Shown here: positions 8,260-16,660 of the stretch, in pieces
Numbering within the stretch: position 1 is the first letter of the stretch
Layout: every line of letters begins with the position of its first letter
Origin: Chloroflexota bacterium
GTDB taxonomy: Bacteria > Chloroflexota > Anaerolineae > Anaerolineales > Villigracilaceae
NCBI GenBank assembly: GCA_016213105.1
Contig: JACRBN010000021.1
Location: forward strand, 1-64,000
DNA length: 64,000 bases
Direction of reading: 5' to 3'
Made by a program: the position numbers and the translations under genes
The notes under the pieces: model-generated
Told to the model about the DNA's origin: nothing
The model's database searches: none
Seen by the model: only the letters and a program-made list of their open reading frames with translations

Positions 8260-9984
8260 CTATAACTTCGCATCCCACAATCCGCAGAACGGATCGATGG
8301 GGTTGATGCCCTTGAAGGGCGATTTGCCCAACAGCTTTTCGACCAGCGCATCCACCACGTATTGGCTGGAGGTGTAGCCGTTGACGAAGGTCTTGACCAT
8401 CGGCACATCCTGCAAGTGGTAGGGATTGTCGACCGAAACGAACAGGGTCGGGATGTCATGCACGAACTTGGGCACATCCGCGCCCATCGGCTGCGCCCAG
8501 TTGATGCGCACGGTGGTCTGGTTGCTGGCGGTCTTGAGGCTGGCAAAGTACAGCACCAGGTCGTAGTTCTTCAGCCGCCCGAGCGGATCGGTCATCAGGA
8601 CACTGTTCCACATGTTCATGCCGCTGAGTTGGGAGTAGTCGAACTTCTCGACCTCAAAGCCGTTCTCGACCAGGCGCTGGATGAACTTCGTATTGATGCC
8701 GCCGCCCTCGTCCATGTAGCCGCCCGCGTCGCCCAGCACGTAGAGCAGGATGCGCTTGTGCTTTTCCACTGTCAACGGCAGCAGGGCCTGGGTATCCTTG
8801 ACCAGGGTCACGGCCTTGTCGGCGCATTCACGCGCCCAGGCGCGGTGCTCCTCGCAGTTCAGGATCGACAGGGCCGACTCGTCCGGGACAAGGGTTCCTT
8901 CAGCCTTGCGCGTGTGCAGCTTGAGATAAGCCTTGAAGGCCAGGATGTTCGTCACAGCTTCATCGAGTCGCTCCATCGTCAGCGCGCCCGTTTCGACGCC
9001 CTTGAGCATGAATTCGTAATCCTGCTTGAGGTTGACGGTGAACAGGAAGATGTCGTTGCCAGCCATGATGGAGGCGGGCACAGCCTTCTCGCGCGGCATG
9101 GCGGAGGTCATGCCGGCCATCGAAGTGGCGTCGGTCACGACCAGGCCGTTGAAGCCCATCTGTTCGCGCAGCAGCTGGATGTTCAATTCGGGCGAAAGCG
9201 AGGCAGGCATGATGTCGACATCCTGGATGCCCGGGTTCAGTTTACGGGTGTAGGCGGGCTGCATGATGTGCGCCGACATGACGGTCTCGGCGCCCGCGTC
9301 GATCATGCCCTGGTAGATCATCCCGTAGGTCGCATCCCAGTCCTCGACCAACAGCGTGTTGACGCTGGTGACGAGGTGCTGGTCGCGGCCATCCACGCCG
9401 TCACCGGGCCAGTGCTTGATGGAGACGGCCAGGCCGCTCTCCTGCAAGCCGCGCATGTATTCGCGCGCCATGCGCAGCACGCGCTCGGGATTGGAACCGT
9501 AGGTGCGGGTGTTGGTGATGGGATTGTGGAAGTTGTAATCGATGTCGAGCACCGGGGCGAAGGCCCAGTTGCAGCCCACGGCGCGGCCTTCCCGTCCGGC
9601 GATCAGGCCGAGGCGGTAGGCCATCGTCTCATCGTCGGTGGCGGCGATTTGGAGCTGGGTGCCGTAGGCCGTCCCATCCATCGCGATCCCGTCGCCGCCC
9701 TTTTCGAGGTTGGCGGCCAGCAGCAGCGGAATTTCAGCCTGTTCTTGCAGCAAGCGGTACAGACTCTGCACCTGCGCGCCCGGGAAGGGCCGCGACATGT
9801 ATCCGCCCGGCTTGACGCCCGCCTCGCGCATCTTTTGCAGGGTGTCATTGGGATCGGGATTGACGATCACCAGGCAAAAGAGCTGGCCGACCTTGGTCGC
9901 CAAATCCATGCCCGCCAGGGTGGATTGAACCCACCGGATATCGGCGGCGGACAGGTTGAAGGGTTTTGCTTTGAGATTGAGCAT
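8260..9984 (-). CDS. GH3 glycosidase, NagZ-like with altered catalytic motif
   Basis: This 574-residue GH3 enzyme resembles beta-N-acetylhexosaminidases (NagZ type): KVGQLFCLVI near the start, ANLEKGG, the loop KHWPGDG (190-196) and the nucleophile D285 in VVTDATSMAGM. In NagZ the loop is KH[FW]PGHG, where the second His works with an Asp in acid/base catalysis. Here that His is Asp195, so the mechanism or substrate may differ. After the barrel (about residue 380) comes a C-terminal sandwich-like region with HDIPTLFVSVDNPYH. No signal peptide is seen. AGGAGATACAACC before ATG 9984 supports the start. It heads the unit with the MFS and BglX-like genes. Confidence 0.85.
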   Translation of the reverse strand: MLNLKAKPFNLSAADIRWVQSTLAGMDLATKVGQLFCLVIVNPDPNDTLQKMREAGVKPGGYMSRPFPGAQVQSLYRLLQEQAEIPLLLAANLEKGGDGIAMDGTAYGTQLQIAATDDETMAYRLGLIAGREGRAVGCNWAFAPVLDIDYNFHNPITNTRTYGSNPERVLRMAREYMRGLQESGLAVSIKHWPGDGVDGRDQHLVTSVNTLLVEDWDATYGMIYQGMIDAGAETVMSAHIMQPAYTRKLNPGIQDVDIMPASLSPELNIQLLREQMGFNGLVVTDATSMAGMTSAMPREKAVPASIMAGNDIFLFTVNLKQDYEFMLKGVETGALTMERLDEAVTNILAFKAYLKLHTRKAEGTLVPDESALSILNCEEHRAWARECADKAVTLVKDTQALLPLTVEKHKRILLYVLGDAGGYMDEGGGINTKFIQRLVENGFEVEKFDYSQLSGMNMWNSVLMTDPLGRLKNYDLVLYFASLKTASNQTTVRINWAQPMGADVPKFVHDIPTLFVSVDNPYHLQDVPMVKTFVNGYTSSQYVVDALVEKLLGKSPFKGINPIDPFCGLWDAKL

Positions 9985-10034
9985 GGTTGTATCTCCTGTT
10001 TTTTTTTATCCGCGCAGGGCGGCTGGATGAAATA

Positions 10035-10925
10035 TCAGGCACGTGTGCCAAATGTGAGGATGCAGACCGCGCCGGCGATCATGATGACCGCGCCGAGCAG
10101 CCTGCGGGCAATGTGTTTTTCCTGGAAGAAGCGATAGCCAAACAAAACGCTCAGGAGCGTGGAGGTTTGAAAGAGCGCCAGCGAGTACCCGACCTGCAAC
10201 AGGTTGAACGTGTACAGGGTGGATAGCTGCATCAACCCGGTGGTCACGGCCAGGAGCAGGTAGATCCTCGTGTTGTGCCGCAGGGTGGACATCCCGCCCT
10301 GAAAACCGTTTTTCACCAGATATAACATCGCGGTCACAGCCAGCGGAACTCCCAGGATGCACCAGAAAATGAAGGTAACCAGCGGCGAAGACAACAGCAC
10401 CGCCTTCTTGAGAAAGATGGCCTCCGTGGCCGACAGGATCAGGGCTGCAAAGCGCAGGCGGACGCCCGGGTTCTTCAGGAATTGGACGAGCATCCCCTGC
10501 TGCGGCTGGGCGGGATCCCTGTCCATGATGAAGTAACTGCCGAAGAGAATCAGCAGGACACCGACAACACCCATCAAGGTTGGGAATTCGCCCAGGATGA
10601 CCGTTCCCAGCAGGAGGCTGAGGATGGATTTATAGGCGTTGATGGGACCCAGCACCGAGAGATCCGCCGACCTGAGGGCCGCCACGATCAAGGTATTTCC
10701 AGCAATCGCCAGCATGGCGCAAATCAGGATGTACCCCCAGAACGGTCCGCGCAAATGCAGCGGTTGAATGTAAAGAACAAGCGGCAGGCAGGCCAGGCTC
10801 AACAGCAGATGCGTGACAAAAATAATGAATAACGGGTCGGCGGACCGCAGAGTTAACTTTTTCTGAAACACGTTGGACAACGGGTTCGAAAAAATCCTGG
10901 TCAACACGAAAAAGGAGGTTGCCAC
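10035..10925 (-). CDS. EamA/DMT-type membrane transporter
   Basis: This roughly 296-residue drug/metabolite transporter family protein has about ten hydrophobic helices in two repeated halves (GPINAYKSILSLLLGTVILGE in the first, TSTLLSVLFGYRFFQEK in the second). I prefer a GTG start at 10925 (VATSFFVLTRIFSNP) because AGGA lies just upstream and the N-terminus then begins at the first helix. An ATG at 10964 would add 13 hydrophilic residues and has no good binding site. It lies 50 bases upstream of the NagZ-like gene on the same strand, so it may be the first gene of that operon. Substrate unknown. Confidence 0.75.
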   Translation of the reverse strand: MATSFFVLTRIFSNPLSNVFQKKLTLRSADPLFIIFVTHLLLSLACLPLVLYIQPLHLRGPFWGYILICAMLAIAGNTLIVAALRSADLSVLGPINAYKSILSLLLGTVILGEFPTLMGVVGVLLILFGSYFIMDRDPAQPQQGMLVQFLKNPGVRLRFAALILSATEAIFLKKAVLLSSPLVTFIFWCILGVPLAVTAMLYLVKNGFQGGMSTLRHNTRIYLLLAVTTGLMQLSTLYTFNLLQVGYSLALFQTSTLLSVLFGYRFFQEKHIARRLLGAVIMIAGAVCILTFGTRA

Positions 10926-10994
10926 TTCATCCTGCTTTCCTTTGCCAATATTCCAGTCATGCATTGGCAAAGAGCATTCCACGTCGGGGGGGGT

Positions 10995-11032
10995 GAAAAA
11001 AGGCCATCGCAGATGCGAAACCCGCGATGGCC
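10995..11032 (-). terminator. Rho-independent terminator after the GH3 gene
   Basis: On the minus strand GGCCATCGC and GCGATGGCC pair and are followed directly by TTTTTT. It sits nine bases beyond the stop of the GH3 gene that ends at 11041 and separates the GH3-MFS unit from the DMT transporter unit. Confidence 0.85.
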
Positions 11033-11040
11033 ATTCCAAC

Positions 11041-13332
11041 TCATTTCAGGCTGTGAGCCTGCGCAAGGAAGCCGGCCACGATGTCCTCGGGATGCATGGG
11101 CAGCGCGTCCTGCTGCCACATCAGGACGCTCACCAGCGGCATGTCGCCCATCATATCCATGACATCCATGCCGATCCCGCCTTCATCATCGGAAAATTCT
11201 CCGCCGCCGCCAAAGATCTTGCGGAACTCGGACTCCAGTTGCTCGTAGAAGACTCCGAACACAAGCCTGCCGCGCGGATCATCCATCCACTCGCGAATGG
11301 TTGATTCCATGTCCAGGAGGCAGGGCAGGTTCAGGGTCGATTCAAGGGTGACGGTCAGCGAGTGACGGACATCCGTTGCGGAAGCCGCAATCAGGAGGTC
11401 GAACTCGCCGTCCTCCGTGACCCACTGTTTGTGTTTGGGATGGTAATAGGCAAAGGCGCGGAAGTCCAGTTGGATCGAAACGGATTTGGTCTCGCCCGGC
11501 TGAAGTTCCACCTTGGCGAAGCCCTTCAGTTCCTTCCCGGGCCGCACCAGCGCGGACTTCTGATCATGCACGTAGACCTGGACGATTTCCTTGCCCGCCA
11601 CCTTGCCAGTGTTGGTCACATCCACCGTGACCGTCAGCCCATCCACATCCTTGAATCGGGAGGCCGACACTTTCGGGTTGCCATAGGCAAAGCTGGTATA
11701 GCTCAAGCCGTAGCCGAAGGGGAATAGGACGGGCAAACTCTTCGCGTCGTAATAGCGATAACCGATGAACAGGCCTTCGCCATACTGCACCCTGCCCGCC
11801 TCGCCCGGCCAGTTGATGTGGGCGGGTGTGTCGGCCAGCTTGAGCGGGAAGGTCTCGGCTAGCTTACCGCACGGATTAACTTTTCCGAACAGCACGTCGG
11901 CAATTGCCGCGCCGCCCGCCTGGCCCATCATCCACGACTCGAGCACGGCGGACACATCATCGATCCAGGCGCTCATGGCGACGGGCGCGCCGTTGTTCAG
12001 CACCACGACCGTCTTCGGCTGGACTTTGGCCACGGCCTTGATTAGCGCGATCTGCTGGTCGGTCAGGTCGAGGTCGGTGCGGTCATAGCCTTCGGATTCC
12101 TTGAAGGTGGGCAGGGCGATGTACAGCACAGCCACATCCGCGGATTGGGCCAGCGTCACGGCCTGGTCGATCATGTCCTGGCGGAAGGAGTTGTCGGTGG
12201 GATAGCCTTCGGCGTAGGTCACTTCCGCGTTCCCCGCCTGGGCCTTGAACTCTTTGAACGGAACCGAGACCCGCGTCGGGTTGATGTGCGAGCTGCCGCC
12301 GCCTTGGAAGTGGGCGTTTTCCGCCGAGCGGCCGATCACCGCGATGTGCTGCTGTCCCTGGAGCGGCAGGAGGCCGTCGTTCTTGAGCAGCACCATGCCC
12401 TCCACCGCGATCTGATGCGCCAGCTCGTGATGCGCATCCACGTCAAAGGCGCCGTTCTTGGGCGTCTGTTTGGCCTTGAAGACGATGGTCAGAATACGCC
12501 GCACAGACTCATCCAGAATGGCCTCGTCCAACTCGCCAGCGCGCACCGCCTCGACCACCGCCTTGACGCGCCGCTCCTGCGGGCCGGGCATTTCCCAGTC
12601 CAGGCCGCCTTTGAGCGCGGCCACGCGGTCACGCACCGCGCCCCAGTCCGAGACGACCAGACCTTCGAAGCCCCACTCGTTCTTGAGGATCTCGGTCAAC
12701 AGGTGGTAATGCTCCGAGGCGAAGGTGCCATTGACCTTGTTGTACGAGCACATCACCGTCCAGGGCTGGGCCTGTTTGACGGCCTTCTCGAAGGCGGGCA
12801 GGTAGATCTCGCGCAGGACGCGTTCGTCCACTTCGGCGCTGATGCTGAAGCGTTGGAATTCCTGGTTGTTGGCAGCATAATGCTTGAGCGAGGTGCCCAC
12901 GCCCCTGCCCTGAATACCATTAATGAAATTGGCGGCCAGTTCCCCGGCCAGGAAGGGATCCTCGGAAAAATATTCGAAGTTGCGGCCGCCCAGCGGGGAG
13001 CGCTTCATGTTGGCGCCGGGGCCGAGCAACACGTCCACGTTCAGGGCGATGCATTCCTCGGCCAGGGCATTGCCCATTTCACGGAGCAGGTCCACGTCCC
13101 AGGTGGAGGCCAGGCAGGAGGCGGTCGGGAAGCAGGTGGCAGGCAGGCTCTTCTGGCTGATCGAGTGGACATCGGGCACACGGCGCACGCCGTGCGGACC
13201 GTCCGAGACGACCATTTCGGGAATGTCCAGACGATCCACGGGCGTGGTCGTCCAATGGCTGGCGCCCGTGCAGAGCGCAGCTTTCTCTTCGAGGGTCATT
13301 TGGGCAACGAGGGATTTGATATCCGCGTTCAT
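11041..13332 (-). CDS. GH3 beta-glucosidase with C-terminal extension
   Basis: This 763-residue GH3 enzyme carries VVSDGPHGVR near residue 42, SLKHYAANNQE (148-158) and the nucleophile D229 in GLVVSDWGAV, followed by the C-terminal sandwich with EGMVLLKNDGLLPL and a fibronectin-III-like domain (about 560-660). Beyond the usual end there is an extension of about 90 residues (TIREWMDDPRGRLVFG onward) with Gly/Asp/Met-rich stretches, also seen in some beta-glucosidases from fermenters. No signal peptide is present. ATG 13332 has AAGGAG at good spacing. The upstream gene is an MFS carrier 16 bases away, so a second uptake and hydrolysis pair is likely. Confidence 0.92.
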   Translation of the reverse strand: MNADIKSLVAQMTLEEKAALCTGASHWTTTPVDRLDIPEMVVSDGPHGVRRVPDVHSISQKSLPATCFPTASCLASTWDVDLLREMGNALAEECIALNVDVLLGPGANMKRSPLGGRNFEYFSEDPFLAGELAANFINGIQGRGVGTSLKHYAANNQEFQRFSISAEVDERVLREIYLPAFEKAVKQAQPWTVMCSYNKVNGTFASEHYHLLTEILKNEWGFEGLVVSDWGAVRDRVAALKGGLDWEMPGPQERRVKAVVEAVRAGELDEAILDESVRRILTIVFKAKQTPKNGAFDVDAHHELAHQIAVEGMVLLKNDGLLPLQGQQHIAVIGRSAENAHFQGGGSSHINPTRVSVPFKEFKAQAGNAEVTYAEGYPTDNSFRQDMIDQAVTLAQSADVAVLYIALPTFKESEGYDRTDLDLTDQQIALIKAVAKVQPKTVVVLNNGAPVAMSAWIDDVSAVLESWMMGQAGGAAIADVLFGKVNPCGKLAETFPLKLADTPAHINWPGEAGRVQYGEGLFIGYRYYDAKSLPVLFPFGYGLSYTSFAYGNPKVSASRFKDVDGLTVTVDVTNTGKVAGKEIVQVYVHDQKSALVRPGKELKGFAKVELQPGETKSVSIQLDFRAFAYYHPKHKQWVTEDGEFDLLIAASATDVRHSLTVTLESTLNLPCLLDMESTIREWMDDPRGRLVFGVFYEQLESEFRKIFGGGGEFSDDEGGIGMDVMDMMGDMPLVSVLMWQQDALPMHPEDIVAGFLAQAHSLK

Positions 13333-13348
13333 GAAGTGCTCCTTATGG

Positions 13349-14536
13349 TTATTTCATCGATATCCGATACAGTCCGAACAGACTCAAAAACAGGACCAGC
13401 AGGCAGACGGGAATGACTTCCAGCGAAACCTGGCGCGCCAGGACGCCCACCAGGCTGGGGATGACCGCCGTGCCCAAACCGGTCGCAGCCATTTGCAGGC
13501 CGATCGTGTTGGCGGCAAAATGTTCCCCCACCCGCTGACTGGTGCCCGACATCAACGCGGGGAAAATGGGCGCGATGGAAAATCCGATCAAGGCCACGCC
13601 GACCAGGCTGGCCGCGCTGAAGGGATTCCACCACAGCAGGACTGCGCCCAGAGCGGCCCCGCCCAGGCCGCCCAGCACCAACAGGTTGACTCCCGCCCGT
13701 TTGGCATACAGACCCGCCACCACCCGTCCGATGGTAAAGGTGGCCCAGTAGCTGCCCGCCCACAGACCGGCGACAGCCGGGGCAATGCCGCGCGACTCGA
13801 TCAGCAGGCTGTAGGTCCAGGTGCCGAGCGCCACCTCCGCGCCGCAGTACATAAAGAACAACAGCGCGCTCAGCCACACCAGGGGCTGGCGCAGCGTTTC
13901 GCCCATCGGCGTTTTGTAATCGGTCAGACGTTTGGGTTCATCGTTCGCGGCGGAGGTGTCTTTATTGTTCCACATCGCCAGGGTCAGGACAAAGCAGGTC
14001 GCCAGCGCAATCTGGAAGCCGCCCACCACGCGATAGCCCACCTGCCACGAATTCAGGGAGGTCAATGCAATGGTCATGATAATCGGGCCGAGCGTCACGC
14101 CGATCCCATAACTGGCGTGCAGCCACTGCATCAATCCCTCGCCAAAATGCGCCGCGACGTAGGTGTTGAGACCGGCATCGATTGCGCCCGCCCCCAGACC
14201 CGCCACCACGCCCAGCAGCACCATCATCCACCAGAACGGGACGAAGGTGTAACCGATCAGCGCCACCCCGGTCAGGGCGCAGCTCGCCGCCAGAACCCGG
14301 CCGACGCCCAAACGCGTAATCAGGGGGCCGCTTAGAAAGCTGGAGGTCATGTACCCCGTCACAGCCGCTGTCAGCAGCATCCCAATCGCATCCAGGGGAA
14401 TGGAAAAACTGGTTCGGATCGATGGCCAGGCCACCCCCAACAGGCCGTCCGGCATCCCCAAAGAGATGAAAGCCACGTAAGCCAAAATAACGAGGCCGAT
14501 TTTGGGATATTGCTTAACCCGGGTCCACATATTCAA
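13349..14536 (-). CDS. MFS transporter (TetR-controlled)
   Basis: This 395-residue twelve-helix major facilitator protein resembles the fucose/glucose permease-like branch (GMPDGLLGVAWPSI, GAGAIDAGLNTYVA). The likely start is TTG 14536, eight bases after AGGAG; an ATG two codons later (14530) is the alternative. It is divergent from a TetR gene over a shared palindrome at 14616-14643 and has a recognisable promoter there. The next gene downstream encodes a GH3 enzyme, so a sugar or glycoside substrate is inferred from context. Confidence 0.83.
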   Translation of the reverse strand: MNMWTRVKQYPKIGLVILAYVAFISLGMPDGLLGVAWPSIRTSFSIPLDAIGMLLTAAVTGYMTSSFLSGPLITRLGVGRVLAASCALTGVALIGYTFVPFWWMMVLLGVVAGLGAGAIDAGLNTYVAAHFGEGLMQWLHASYGIGVTLGPIIMTIALTSLNSWQVGYRVVGGFQIALATCFVLTLAMWNNKDTSAANDEPKRLTDYKTPMGETLRQPLVWLSALLFFMYCGAEVALGTWTYSLLIESRGIAPAVAGLWAGSYWATFTIGRVVAGLYAKRAGVNLLVLGGLGGAALGAVLLWWNPFSAASLVGVALIGFSIAPIFPALMSGTSQRVGEHFAANTIGLQMAATGLGTAVIPSLVGVLARQVSLEVIPVCLLVLFLSLFGLYRISMK

Positions 14537-14602
14537 GGGGAATTCTCCTCGTGGTGATTTGAAGGAACCTTTTGTTCGAAGATTTCTTGAAATTTTGGGG
14601 TT

Positions 14603-14643
14603 ATTTTACTGTACAAACTTACCTAATACAAGGTAGGTAAGTT
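14603..14643 (-). promoter_or_regulatory. MFS promoter overlapped by TetR-type operator
   Basis: On the minus strand TTGTAT (14631-14626), a 17-base spacer and TAAAAT (14608-14603) form a sigma-70-type promoter for the MFS-GH3 operon. A palindrome with 9-bp arms AACTTACCT (14616-14624) and AGGTAAGTT (14635-14643) surrounds the -35 box. The palindrome lies between a tetR-family gene and a transporter, the usual position for the regulator's own operator. Confidence 0.8.
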
Positions 14644-14656
14644 ATCATTTTTGACG

Positions 14657-14662
14657 TATAAT
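14657..14662 (+). promoter_or_regulatory. -10 box for a leaderless tetR transcript
   Basis: TATAAT at 14657-14662 lies six bases before the ATG of the TetR gene at 14669. Transcription would then start at or next to the start codon, giving a leaderless mRNA. No Shine-Dalgarno sequence precedes this ATG, which agrees. Confidence 0.65.
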
Positions 14663-14668
14663 TGGATT

Positions 14669-15283
14669 ATGACAAAGCTGCAAACTCCCCGTCGCACACA
14701 GGCGGAACGCACCCGCGCCAGCCGCGAGAAAATCACACAGGCCGCCATAGATTTTTTCGCCCGCCAGGGCTTTCGCGGCACCAAATTGGCCGACATTGCC
14801 AAGGCCGCCAACCTGACCGAGCCGGGTCTCCTGCACCACTTCCCCAGCAAGACCCACCTTTTGATGGAAGTGCTCAAAGAGCGTGACCGCATCGACGGTG
14901 AGCGCCTGCATGCCACCCTGCAAAAAAACGGCAAGCACTTTCTCGAAGCAAGCATCGAGCTGGTGGAACACAACGAAACGGTGCCCGGCCTGGTGCAGTT
15001 GTTTACCCTGCTGGTGGCGGAGGGCGTTTCACAGGATCACCCGGCGCACACATTTTTTATCGAACGCTACCAGCGCTCGCGCCAAAATATGGTCCAGGGG
15101 ATTATCCGGGCCCAACAGGCCAACGAAGTCCGCTCGGATATTCCTGCTGAAACATTGGTGGTGATGATTTTCGCCATGATGGATGGCTTGCAGGTGCAAT
15201 GGCTGTTGGAGCCGGAGAAAATCAACATGTCGGAAACGTTTCAGGTGCTGACGGATCTATTAAAGGTGAAAGACGGGAACTAG
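14669..15283 (+). CDS. TetR family transcriptional regulator
   Basis: This 204-residue regulator has an N-terminal TetR helix-turn-helix (SREKITQAAIDFFARQGFRG, then LADIAKAANLTEPGLLHHF) at residues about 19-65 and a ligand-binding C-terminal domain. It is divergent from the MFS gene at 14536, and the 28-bp palindrome between them is its probable operator, so it likely represses the transporter-glucosidase operon and itself until a ligand binds. ATG 14669 is chosen over an in-frame TTG at 14651 because the TATAAT box lies between them. Its stop overlaps the convergent YhcH gene stop. Confidence 0.88.
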   Translation: MTKLQTPRRTQAERTRASREKITQAAIDFFARQGFRGTKLADIAKAANLTEPGLLHHFPSKTHLLMEVLKERDRIDGERLHATLQKNGKHFLEASIELVEHNETVPGLVQLFTLLVAEGVSQDHPAHTFFIERYQRSRQNMVQGIIRAQQANEVRSDIPAETLVVMIFAMMDGLQVQWLLEPEKINMSETFQVLTDLLKVKDGN

Positions 15284-15726
15284 ACCTTCACCTTCAAGAC
15301 AACCTTCCTGACCTGCTGCGGTTCGTCCGCGCACAGGCAGGGCATGTGACCATCCTCGGGGAAGAAGATGACGAACGAACCCGCGAAGACATCCACGAAG
15401 CTGCCTGTTCCGTTCATGGACAGGAAATCCCTCTCAGGGACATACTCCCCCACCTGCATGGTGCGCAGGTTGGCGAACCCCATGCGCTCTGTTCCGCCAA
15501 TCACGTACTGAATGTCGATGTACTTGCGGTGCGCCTCCCATTTGCCCTGTTCGGCAGGCTTGGTGAGGTACTCCTGCGTCATCGCATACAGGTCATCGCC
15601 GTCGATGTCGATGCGGCCGATGGGCAGGGTTGCCAGGTCGGTTTCCGCCAGGAATTTCAGCGCGCGGGGCAGGTTGTGGCCGAGGCCGTCGTAGCGGGCC
15701 AGGTTGTCGAGGGTATCAAAGATCAT
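15280..15726 (-). CDS. YhcH/YjgK/YiaL family beta-barrel protein
   Basis: This 148-residue cytoplasmic protein belongs to the DUF386 family (relatives YhcH, TabA, EbgC), cupin-like barrels linked to sugar or sialic acid catabolism. Family cues are the KWEAHRKYIDIQYVIGGTERMG segment, the EYVPERDF motif and the FFPEDGHMP metal-binding region with conserved Glu and His. ATG 15726 has GGAG at eight bases. It is divergent from the FadR-like gene and convergent with tetR (overlapping stops). A role in handling an unstable sugar intermediate from the nearby glycosidases is possible but not shown. Confidence 0.85.
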   Translation of the reverse strand: MIFDTLDNLARYDGLGHNLPRALKFLAETDLATLPIGRIDIDGDDLYAMTQEYLTKPAEQGKWEAHRKYIDIQYVIGGTERMGFANLRTMQVGEYVPERDFLSMNGTGSFVDVFAGSFVIFFPEDGHMPCLCADEPQQVRKVVLKVKV

Positions 15727-15858
15727 GATCGATTCTCCAAAGGAAAAGTGGCTCTCTCCACCGCGCATTTTCTCCATGTGCGGCTGCACGGCAGCGGCAA
15801 GACAATATCGCCCCCGATTGTAATCCCGCAACGCGAAAGTTGAATATCGATGGGGTGG

Positions 15859-15906
15859 TTGAAAAACATCCCCTCCTGTTGTATAATCCAACTGGTCAGA
15901 CCACTT
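15859..15906 (+). promoter_or_regulatory. fadR-like promoter with FadR-type operator
   Basis: TTGAAA (15859-15864), a 17-base spacer and TATAAT (15882-15887) form a strong sigma-70 promoter. Immediately downstream, 15890-15906 reads AACTGGTCAGACCACTT, very close to the E. coli FadR operator consensus (CTGGTC, one base, GACC or GAYNTGTT). A repressor there would cover the transcription start, so autoregulation is likely. Confidence 0.75.
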
Positions 15907-15922
15907 ACCAGCAAGGAGTAAC

Positions 15923-16618
15923 ATGAACGAATGGAACCCCATCCAAAAACCCGCCGGGATCGCCGAGCAGCGTTTGCTCGACGCGATTCTGAGCGGGCAT
16001 TTCGCTGTCAACAGCAGCCTGCCCGGCGAGCGTGACCTGGCCGCGCAGATCGGCGTCACCCGCCCCACCCTGCGCGAAGCCCTGCAGCGTCTCGCCCGCG
16101 ACGGCTGGCTCGACATCCAGCACGGCAAACCCACCCGTGTCCGCGATTACTGGCTGGAGGGAAACATGGGCGTGCTGTCCATCCTGGCGCAAATACCCTC
16201 GCAACAGACGTCCGATTTCGTCGCCCACCTGCTGGAGATCCGCACCCTGCTGGCGCCCGCCTATACCCGTCAGGCCGTGGAGCAGGCTCACGCCGAGATC
16301 GCCGCATTTCTCGCGACGCTGGCCGAACTCGAAGATACCCCCGAGGCATTCGCCAGCGCCGACTGGGAATTGCATCACCTGCTCACCTTGCGCGCGGGAA
16401 ATCCCATCTTCCGATTGCTGCTCAACAGTTTCCAGGATTTGTACCAGCTCATGGGCGCGCATTATTTTGTCTCCGCCGAAAATCGCAATCGCTCGCGCGC
16501 CTATTACGCCGAGTTGTTGACCTGTGCCAGGCGGGGCGCCCACCTCAAAGCCGAAACCCTGACGCGCGACGTGATGAACGAAAGCCTTGCGCTGTGGAAG
16601 AAGAGTATCAGACCCTAA
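15923..16618 (+). CDS. FadR-like GntR family regulator
   Basis: This 231-residue regulator is unusually close to enterobacterial FadR. The winged helix (residues 10-75) reads PAGIAEQRLLDAILSG, LPGERDLAAQIGVTRPTLRE, then LQRLARDGWLDIQHGKPT, nearly the FadR recognition region. The C-terminal FCD/FadR_C-like domain contains GNPIFRLLLNSFQDLY and HYF, like FadR's GNPIYGLILNG and HYF. FadR binds long-chain acyl-CoA and controls fatty acid genes. The downstream flavoenzyme, GlpD and kinase make a lipid or glycerol-phosphate role plausible. The ATG at 15923 follows AAGGAG. Direct recognition of acyl-CoA here is inference. Confidence 0.85.
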   Translation: MNEWNPIQKPAGIAEQRLLDAILSGHFAVNSSLPGERDLAAQIGVTRPTLREALQRLARDGWLDIQHGKPTRVRDYWLEGNMGVLSILAQIPSQQTSDFVAHLLEIRTLLAPAYTRQAVEQAHAEIAAFLATLAELEDTPEAFASADWELHHLLTLRAGNPIFRLLLNSFQDLYQLMGAHYFVSAENRNRSRAYYAELLTCARRGAHLKAETLTRDVMNESLALWKKSIRP

Positions 16619-16641
16619 AGGTTTTTAAAACCTTTAGGGTC
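16611..16641. repeat. 31-bp perfect palindrome at the fadR stop codon
   Basis: Arms GACCCTAAAGGTTTT and AAAACCTTTAGGGTC around one T form a perfect palindrome that includes the TAA stop of the FadR-like gene. It is followed by CTTTGATT. It could act as a weak terminator or be a dispersed palindromic repeat. It lies 20 bases before the next ATG. Confidence 0.7.
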
Positions 16642-16660
16642 TTTGATTCAAGGAGAACCC

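Noticed and set aside
12145-13416. 423-codon plus-strand frame opposite the third GH3 gene
   Set aside because: Shadow of the GH3 coding sequence with no binding site or recognisable domain.
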